Positions 5,122-10,211 of a stretch of DNA of 10,211 bases are shown piece by piece. Both the position numbers and the translations under genes were made by a program. The notes beneath the pieces were generated by a model. That model was not told the origin of the DNA and made no database searches. It saw only the letters and a program-made list of their open reading frames with translations. Each line of letters starts with the position of its first letter. Positions within the stretch are counted from its first letter, which is position 1. Source of the stretch: an uncultured Flavobacterium sp. (GTDB lineage: Bacteria; Bacteroidota; Bacteroidia; Flavobacteriales; Flavobacteriaceae); NCBI RefSeq assembly GCF_946479975.1, contig NZ_CAMLIX010000182.1, positions 1 through 10,211 of the forward strand, written 5' to 3'.

Positions 5122-6711
5122 TTAGATTATTATGATGTCAAAATTATGTTCTAATGGTTTTAATTTTTGAATTAAAAGCGGTATCAATTGTTCGCCTTTT
5201 TCTAGATAAAATTCCGAAAAATTGGTTTGGCGTTCCTGAAGACTGTAGTTCGGGAACAATTCGCATTGTAAATCGGTAACGCGTTGCAATTGATCTTGAA
5301 GTTTTCTTTTTTGTGCTTTTAATAATCTCTTTTCTAGATTTTCTAAACCTTTAGTTTGCTTTGTTTCTTGTGCTTTTACAGCGCCAGAAAAAGATTTATC
5401 GGTCTTTTCTGCCAATTCAAAAAGGTAGTCAAATTGCTTTTTAAGAGCTTCTTTCTGTTCTGTTAAATCAATTGGAAAAGGAGAAAGTTTATGTGTAATT
5501 TCATTAATTAAATTTTCTGATTTACTGAATAAATCTTTCCAAGTTAAATTTAAATTATCTGCTTTTTTAGCTTGTTTTTCGGTTGCTAAAAGAACTGAAT
5601 TTCGAACTAATAAAATTGGGAAAGTGATATTTACAGCATCGAAGAAACCTTTTAATTCCAACCAATAAGCAATTTCTCCGCCTCCGCCAATGTAACAAAG
5701 ATTTGGAAGAATGATTTCCTGATATAACGGTCGCATTATTACATTTGGACTGAATTTTTCTGAATTACTTTCTAAAAGTTTTAAAATTTCTTCTTTAGAA
5801 AATGAAATCTTGGTATTGTTAACCCAGTATTTATCATTTTCAAAAATGATTCTTTCACGAAGTTTATCTTCAATATAAAATAAATTAATCTCCCGTGGAT
5901 TTACTTGAACTGTATAATCCGAAAGTGCTTCAATTGATTTTTGAACTTCTTTAAATGATGTTTGATTTTCTAATTCTTCTTTTGCAAACGGAATAAAAGC
6001 ACGTTTTAAATCGGCATCATCTGCATCGATAATAACCAAACCGTAATTTGAAAAAAGAGCATTGGCTAAATAACGAGTTGCATCAGCTAGGTTTTCGTGT
6101 TTTAAATACGCATCTTCAAAAAGTTTTTTCAGCGCATTGGCATTAGAATTTGAACCTAGTTCTTTAGAATAAACTTCGAATAAATCGTCTAATCCATTTG
6201 TTGAAAGTCGTCCAACTGGTCCTGTACTTTCGGCATTCCAGCGAATTTTTTTTCCTTTAAAATTAAAATAATTAATCTCTTCAAAATCATGGTCTTCTGT
6301 TGCCATCCAATACACAGGAACAAAATTTTGAGAAGGATATTTCGATTTTAATTCCTTAGTTAAATTAATCGTAGAAATAATTTTATATAAGAAATACAAA
6401 GGGCCGCTGAATAAATTTAGCTGATGTCCAGTTGTAATTGTAAAAGTATTTTCGAGTTTTAAAAGTGCAATATTGTGTTGTGTTGACTCTGAAACTTCAA
6501 TATTTTGATATTGTTTTTGCAAAGTTTCAACTAATGTTTCTCTGTTTTTATGATCGAAATTGGTTGCTTTTTCAGCAATTTGTTTTTCGAAATTTTCCAA
6601 AGTTGGGAAATTGTTGTACAGCGGTTTTAATTCTGGTTTCTGGTCTAAATAATCTTGCATTAGTTTAGAAAAATATCCAGAAGATTGAAAGCTGATACAG
6701 TCGGTAGGCAT
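5122..6711 (-). CDS. bshC: Bacillithiol biosynthesis cysteine-adding enzyme BshC
   Basis: The protein has 529 residues, the usual length for BshC. It catalyses the last step of bacillithiol synthesis, joining cysteine to glucosaminyl-malate to give the low-molecular-weight thiol that replaces glutathione in Firmicutes and many Bacteroidota. Family marks are TGHQLNLFSGP (94-104) and PVYWMATEDHDFEE (132-145) in the nucleotide-binding-like core, and IGGGGEIAYW (341-350). A long charged helical region (about 418-485) fits the coiled coil that mediates dimerisation. The protein is cytoplasmic with no signal peptide. Start ATG at 6711 gives the conserved N-terminus ending in CISFQSSGYFS. It is monocistronic here; bshA and bshB are not in the window. 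The 273-base gap upstream is shared with the divergent transporter gene, but I found only weak promoter matches for bshC in it. Confidence 0.95.
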   Translation of the reverse strand: MPTDCISFQSSGYFSKLMQDYLDQKPELKPLYNNFPTLENFEKQIAEKATNFDHKNRETLVETLQKQYQNIEVSESTQHNIALLKLENTFTITTGHQLNLFSGPLYFLYKIISTINLTKELKSKYPSQNFVPVYWMATEDHDFEEINYFNFKGKKIRWNAESTGPVGRLSTNGLDDLFEVYSKELGSNSNANALKKLFEDAYLKHENLADATRYLANALFSNYGLVIIDADDADLKRAFIPFAKEELENQTSFKEVQKSIEALSDYTVQVNPREINLFYIEDKLRERIIFENDKYWVNNTKISFSKEEILKLLESNSEKFSPNVIMRPLYQEIILPNLCYIGGGGEIAYWLELKGFFDAVNITFPILLVRNSVLLATEKQAKKADNLNLTWKDLFSKSENLINEITHKLSPFPIDLTEQKEALKKQFDYLFELAEKTDKSFSGAVKAQETKQTKGLENLEKRLLKAQKRKLQDQLQRVTDLQCELFPNYSLQERQTNFSEFYLEKGEQLIPLLIQKLKPLEHNFDIIII

Positions 6712-6946
6712 AATTTGAAATTTATTTTTGACAGCTGTAAATTTAATGAAAATAAACAGTTAAAAACGCTATTAACAATTGCTTAAGAATTGATATTTTC
6801 ATTTTTGTTTTAAAGTTCCGATAATCAAGTTTTTAAATTTGATTTGAATACTTGATTTTAAAATGGAAAACACATGAAATTTGTTAAATAATGAAAGGTG
6901 TTCTGAAACTAATTCGTTCAAAAGTGAATTATTAACAATGAAACTA

Positions 6947-6954
6947 TATTTTTG
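6947..6954 (+). promoter_or_regulatory. Predicted -7 box (TATTTTTG) of the MFS transporter gene
   Basis: TATTTTTG is a full match to TAnnTTTG, 30 bases before the ATG at 6985. A -33 TTTG at proper spacing is not evident. Confidence 0.5.
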
Positions 6955-6984
6955 TAGTCAAAAAAAAAGTTATATCTATTTTCC

Positions 6985-8262
6985 ATGAAAAATGACCCAA
7001 ATAAAAAGAACTCCTTAAAACATGTTCTTTTTGGAAGCCTTATTGGCACGACAATCGAATTTTTTGATTTTTATATTTATGCCAATGCAGCGGTATTGGT
7101 TTTTCCACAATTATTTTTTCCTGGTGCAGATTCGACAATGGCGACTCTCGAATCTTTAGCTACTTTTTCGATTGCTTTTTTATCCCGCCCTTTAGGTTCT
7201 GCTTTTTTTGGACATTATGGTGATAAAATTGGTCGTAAATTTACTCTTATTGCGGCTTTATTAACAATGGGAATTTCGACAGTAACTATCGGATTTTTGC
7301 CAAGTTATGCCAGTATTGGTGTTGCTGCGCCTTTGTTATTAATGCTCTGCCGATTCGGACAAGGTGTTGGTTTGGGAGGAGAATGGGGAGGAGCTGTTTT
7401 ACTGGCAATTGAAAATGCACCGCCCAATAAACGTGCTTGGTACGGAATGTTTCCGCAATTAGGAGCGCCAATTGGTTTACTGCTTTCCGGAGGAACATTT
7501 TTATTGTTGACAGATTCTATGAGCAATGAAGCTTTTATGGATTATGGCTGGAGAATTCCCTTTATTGCCAGCGCATTTTTGGTAATTGTTGGATTTTATA
7601 TTCGAACAAAAATCACAGAAACGCCTTCATTCGAAAATTCTAAAAAAGAACAGGAAGAAGTTAAAGTGCCGTTTTTAGAACTTGTAAAATCATATAAAAA
7701 TCAGTTGATTTTTGGAACTTTTGCTGCCATTACAACATTTTTGGTTTTTTATTTAATGACTGTATTTACGCTGAGCTGGGCAACTTCAGATCTAGGAATC
7801 GTTAAAAGAAACGGGTTATTGATTCAATTATTTTCGGTATTATTTTTTGCTATTTTTATTCCAATTTCTGCTGTAGTGGCAGATAAAATTGGCCGTCGTA
7901 AAATGCTTATTATTGCAACTGTTGCTATTGCAGTTTTTGGATTTTTCTTTTCGTATTTCTTAAGAGAAGGAAATATAACTTTGGTTACCATTTTTGCGTG
8001 TATCGGAATGTCTTTAATGGGATTTACTTACGGACCTTTAGGAACTTTTTTATCTGAATTATTTCCAACAAACGTTCGTTATTCTGGTGCGTCGTTAACT
8101 TTCAATATGGCAGGAATTCTTGGCGCAGCGTTTGCTCCAATGATTGCTATTTGGCTTGCTAAAACATATAGCGTCAGCTATGTAGGTTTTTATTTAGTCG
8201 CTGCTGCGCTTGTATCTTTGGTTGCTTTTTTGGTAATTAGCAAAGACGAGCATAAGTTTTAA
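6985..8262 (+). CDS. MFS transporter, metabolite:H+ symporter (MHS) family
   Basis: The protein has 425 residues and about twelve membrane segments. TM1 carries SLIGTTIEFFDFYIYANAA, the start typical of the MHS family (ProP, ShiA, KgtP and YhjE relatives). MFS motif A appears twice: GHYGDKIGRK (76-85) after TM2 and ADKIGRRK (299-306) in the second half. RFGQGVGLGGEWGG (123-136) in TM4 is the MHS signature. Such proteins import organic acids or osmolytes with protons. The substrate cannot be read from sequence, and the GGEWGG form is common to several substrate classes. It is flanked by its own promoter and a strong terminator, so it is probably monocistronic. Length is normal and no defect is seen. 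Confidence 0.93.
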   Translation: MKNDPNKKNSLKHVLFGSLIGTTIEFFDFYIYANAAVLVFPQLFFPGADSTMATLESLATFSIAFLSRPLGSAFFGHYGDKIGRKFTLIAALLTMGISTVTIGFLPSYASIGVAAPLLLMLCRFGQGVGLGGEWGGAVLLAIENAPPNKRAWYGMFPQLGAPIGLLLSGGTFLLLTDSMSNEAFMDYGWRIPFIASAFLVIVGFYIRTKITETPSFENSKKEQEEVKVPFLELVKSYKNQLIFGTFAAITTFLVFYLMTVFTLSWATSDLGIVKRNGLLIQLFSVLFFAIFIPISAVVADKIGRRKMLIIATVAIAVFGFFFSYFLREGNITLVTIFACIGMSLMGFTYGPLGTFLSELFPTNVRYSGASLTFNMAGILGAAFAPMIAIWLAKTYSVSYVGFYLVAAALVSLVAFLVISKDEHKF

Positions 8263-8283
8263 AAAACATATTTGATAGAATAC

Positions 8284-8320
8284 AAAAAGCGGTAATGTAA
8301 AAAATTACTGCTTTTTTTTT
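8284..8320 (+). terminator. Intrinsic terminator after the MFS gene
   Basis: A 13-bp stem pairs 8284-8296 with 8304-8316 through GCGGTAAT/ATTACTGC with one G-U pair. The loop has seven bases and a run of nine Ts ends at 8320. It begins 21 bases past the transporter stop. Confidence 0.9.
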
Positions 8321-8348
8321 GTTTGTTTCAAAAGTATTTAGATATTTG
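8318..8348 (+). promoter_or_regulatory. Predicted promoter of the sdpR-like operon
   Basis: TTTG (8318-8321), a 19-base spacer and GATATTTG (8341-8348) fit the Bacteroidota -33/-7 arrangement with one mismatch in the -7 box. The -33 element is formed by the end of the preceding terminator's T-run, and the -7 box lies within the operator palindrome. Confidence 0.5.
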
Positions 8349-8356
8349 TCTAAATA
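8335..8356 (+). promoter_or_regulatory. Operator palindrome for the ArsR/SdpR autorepressor
   Basis: TATTTAGA (8335-8342) and TCTAAATA (8349-8356) are perfect inverted copies separated by six bases. This is the size and symmetry expected for a dimeric ArsR-family repressor site. It ends ten bases before the repressor's own ATG and covers the predicted -7 box, so binding would block transcription of the whole operon. Confidence 0.7.
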
Positions 8357-8366
8357 TATAAATGTA

Positions 8367-8621
8367 ATGAACGATATTTTTAAAGCACTAAACGATGCGA
8401 CAAGAAGAGAGATTCTTGATCTTTTGAAAGAGAAAGATCTATCTGCAGGAGAGATTGCTGATGCTTTTAATATTTCTAAGCCAAGTATTTCGCATCATTT
8501 GGATATTTTGAAACGAGCCGATTTAATTACGTCTGAAAAAAACGGGCAATTCATTATTTATTCCATAAATACAACCATTATGGAAGATGTTTTGCAATGG
8601 ATACTAACCTTTAAACAATAA
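8367..8621 (+). CDS. sdpR: ArsR-family autorepressor, SdpR type
   Basis: The protein has 84 residues from ATG at 8367. An in-frame TTG at 8319 is rejected because it lies in the preceding terminator and would read through the operator. It is a minimal winged helix-turn-helix: IFKALNDATRREILDLL (helix 1-2), LSAGEIADAFNISKPSISHHLDILKRADLI (HTH, recognition helix about 37-50) and a wing at about 53-66 (SEKNGQFIIYSI). There is no cysteine at all, so classical metal sensing is excluded. Length, HTH and the SdpI gene four bases downstream identify it as SdpR-like. In Bacillus, SdpR represses sdpRI until SdpI, bound by the toxin SdpC, holds the repressor at the membrane. A like mechanism is an inference here. 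It should repress this operon through the palindrome just upstream. Confidence 0.88.
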   Translation: MNDIFKALNDATRREILDLLKEKDLSAGEIADAFNISKPSISHHLDILKRADLITSEKNGQFIIYSINTTIMEDVLQWILTFKQ

Positions 8622-8625
8622 TAAA

Positions 8626-9288
8626 ATGAACCTAGAATTTAAGAAAGAACTCCCTATAATCGGAATTGTTTTGATTCCTTTTATTTATTTAGCCACAATT
8701 TGGAAAACTCTTCCCGAAAGAATTCCGGTACATTGGAATTACGAAGGGCAAATTGACGATTGGGGAAATAAATTTAGTTTAATGTTTTTAGTTTTTATGC
8801 TTCCTGTTTTAATGTACGTTGTAATGACTGCAGCATCTAAAATTGATCCTAAAAAAAGAATTTCATTAATGGGAAGAAAATTTTATCAGCTTAAATTTTT
8901 CTTGGTTTTATTTATGTCATTACTTGCTTCGTTTCTAATTTATTTATCCAAAAATCAATCTTTTTCTCATCCTGGTTTGCTATATGTTGGAGCCGGAGTG
9001 TTATTAATCATATTTGGGAACTATTTTAAAGTCATTCAGCCTAATTATTTTATAGGAATTCGCACGCCGTGGACATTAGAAAATCAGCAAGTATGGAAAG
9101 CAACCCATGCCTTTGCTGGAAAATTATGGCTTGTTGCTGGTTTTGTTATCATCTTGGGAGGTCTGCTGTTTTCAGGATTTAATTTCTCTAAAATTTTTGT
9201 AGGCATCGGCTTGACCATTGCCATTGTCCCAATGATCTATTCTTATTTTAAATTTAAAAGTTTAGAAAAAAAAGAAAATAACCTTTAA
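8626..9288 (+). CDS. sdpI: SdpI family membrane protein with DUF1648 segment
   Basis: The protein has 220 residues with six predicted membrane helices at about 9-26, 51-70, 90-107, 116-134, 168-185 and 190-208. The loop after TM1 has LPERIPVHWNYEGQIDDWGNK (29-49), the DUF1648 mark. The SdpI mark is PNYFIGIRTPWTLEN through QQVWKATH (139-161). In Bacillus subtilis, SdpI gives immunity to the cannibalism toxin SdpC and acts as its sensor. Relatives are spread widely in Bacteroidota without the toxin, where the role is unknown. The gene starts four bases after sdpR stops and is followed 16 bases later by a secreted hydrolase gene, so all three form one operon under SdpR control. Confidence 0.9.
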   Translation: MNLEFKKELPIIGIVLIPFIYLATIWKTLPERIPVHWNYEGQIDDWGNKFSLMFLVFMLPVLMYVVMTAASKIDPKKRISLMGRKFYQLKFFLVLFMSLLASFLIYLSKNQSFSHPGLLYVGAGVLLIIFGNYFKVIQPNYFIGIRTPWTLENQQVWKATHAFAGKLWLVAGFVIILGGLLFSGFNFSKIFVGIGLTIAIVPMIYSYFKFKSLEKKENNL

Positions 9289-9304
9289 CTGATAAAGCAA
9301 CAAC

Positions 9305-10211
9305 ATGAAAAAAATAATACTTCTACTATTTATAATTTTTAGTTTTTCAAAATCGTTTGGACAGGATATTTCAGGACAATGGAATGGTGTTTTAAAACTT
9401 CCAAACAATCAATTAAGAATCGTTTTTAATCTTACTAAAACAGACAACGGATACACTTCTACAACAGATAGTCCAGATCAAAATGTAAAAGGAATTCCAG
9501 TTGAATCTACAACTTTTGAAAATTCGGTATTGAAATTAGATATTGCATCTGTAGGCGGTTCATACGAGGGAAAACTTAATTCTGACAACGTTTTTGTTGG
9601 GAAACTTACTCAAAACGGACACACATTAGATCTTAATTTATCGAAAGGAAATGCTCAGATTTTAAGACCTCAGGAACCTAAACAGCCATTTCCTTATTAC
9701 ACAGAAGAAGTGAAATTTGAAAATACAAAAAATCAAGTAACTCTGGCAGGAACTTTATCAATGCCTAAAAAAGAAGGCAATTTTCCAGCCGTAATTTTAA
9801 TTTCTGGTAGTGGAGCTCAAAATCGAGATGAAGAAATATTACAGCATAAGCCTTTTTTGGTATTAGCAGATTACCTAACGAAAAATGGAATTGCTGTTTT
9901 GCGTTTTGATGATCGTGGTTTTGGTCAATCTACAGGCGATTTTAAAAAAGCGACAACTATGGATTTTGCAAACGATGTGCAAGCTGGAGTTGATTATTTG
10001 AAAACTAGAAAAGAAATCAATAAAAATAAAATTGGCTTGATTGGACACAGCGAAGGAGGGTTAATTGCTCCAATTGTAGCTGGAAATTCTAAAGATGTTA
10101 ATTTTATCGTTTTACTTGCTGGACCAGGAATTCGTGGTGATAAATTGATGCTTCTGCAAAAAGAGTTGATAGAAAAACAAATGGGCGTTTCGGAAACAGA
10201 AATTAAAAAAG
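9305..10211 (+). CDS. Secreted alpha/beta hydrolase, N-terminal part (runs off window)
   Basis: 302 codons are visible and the gene is cut by the window end. A Sec signal peptide (about 1-19, ending KSFG before QD) shows no lipobox, so the product is periplasmic or secreted. Residues 21-120 form a beta-rich domain beginning ISGQWNGVLKLP, often found before hydrolases of this type in Bacteroidota. The alpha/beta hydrolase domain follows: VTLAGTLSMPK (145-155), oxyanion region ISGSGAQNRDE (166-176), FDDRGFGQS (201-209) and the nucleophile elbow GHSEGG with Ser249. The acid and His of the triad lie beyond the window. Relatives are predicted esterases or S9-type peptidases; substrate is unknown. 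It is the third gene of the sdpR-sdpI operon, which suggests a part in the same stress or toxin response. Confidence 0.88.
   Translation, partial: MKKIILLLFIIFSFSKSFGQDISGQWNGVLKLPNNQLRIVFNLTKTDNGYTSTTDSPDQNVKGIPVESTTFENSVLKLDIASVGGSYEGKLNSDNVFVGKLTQNGHTLDLNLSKGNAQILRPQEPKQPFPYYTEEVKFENTKNQVTLAGTLSMPKKEGNFPAVILISGSGAQNRDEEILQHKPFLVLADYLTKNGIAVLRFDDRGFGQSTGDFKKATTMDFANDVQAGVDYLKTRKEINKNKIGLIGHSEGGLIAPIVAGNSKDVNFIVLLAGPGIRGDKLMLLQKELIEKQMGVSETEIKK

Noticed and set aside
5054..5131. Inverted repeat AATAATCTA / TAGATTATT around the bshC stop
   Set aside because: Nine AT-rich bases 60 bases apart, one arm inside the stop codon region and no T-tract; likely chance. A nearby TAGGAA/TTCCTA pair (5061-5088) is likewise too weak for a terminator.
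6823..6857. Inverted repeat AATCAAGT / ACTTGATT in the bshC-transporter gap
   Set aside because: Eight AT-rich base pairs with a 19-base loop in a divergent promoter region; could be a regulator site but nothing else supports it.
7286..7526. Minus-strand frames inside the transporter gene
   Set aside because: They lie wholly within the well-supported MFS coding region and encode no recognisable protein.
8319..8366. N-terminal extension of the ArsR protein from a TTG start
   Set aside because: The stretch comprises terminator T-run, promoter and operator palindrome; the ATG at 8367 gives the normal SdpR length and N-terminus.

Overview
The window looks like chromosomal DNA of a Flavobacterium-like member of the Bacteroidota. 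The DNA is AT-rich and there are several lipoprotein signal peptides. Several genes carry the phylum-specific -7 box TAnnTTTG instead of a sigma70 -10 box, and clear Shine-Dalgarno sites are scarce. A Flavo-1-like structured RNA and the gene content (bshC, a single-domain DUF721/DciA-like gene, ndk, an SdpR/SdpI pair) agree with this. The genes are mostly housekeeping or envelope functions. I see no transposase, phage gene, CRISPR array, tRNA or rRNA.

Left part (1-1874): the 3' end of an archaemetzincin-type zinc protease gene (+) converges on a minus-strand pair. That pair is a small unknown lipoprotein (1341-1874) followed by a serine hydrolase lipoprotein of the beta-lactamase/6-aminohexanoate-dimer hydrolase type (211-1275). 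A hairpin inside the protease coding end probably terminates the hydrolase transcript.

Middle-left (1875-3520): a promoter and a Flavo-1-like RNA precede a lipocalin-like lipoprotein, which overlaps a DUF721 (DciA-like) gene by 20 bases. These face ndk on the minus strand. The convergent junction holds a perfect 19-bp terminator stem nested inside a larger inverted repeat. One arm of that repeat has expanded to about 9.7 copies of the hexamer CAGTCG.

Middle (3521-6711): ndk promoter, a perfect 28-bp inverted repeat built on a tandem 9-mer, a polytopic NagX/HGSNAT-type acetyltransferase gene (-), and bshC of bacillithiol synthesis (-).

Right part (6985-10211): an MHS-family MFS transporter (+) with its own promoter and strong terminator. 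Next comes a tight three-gene operon: an SdpR-type ArsR autorepressor with a clear operator palindrome, an SdpI-type membrane protein, and a secreted alpha/beta hydrolase cut by the window end. In Bacillus, SdpR and SdpI form the immunity module against the SdpC toxin. No SdpA, SdpB or SdpC is visible here, so this looks like an orphan signal-responsive immunity or envelope-stress operon with a hydrolase as third member. It is the most system-like unit in the window.
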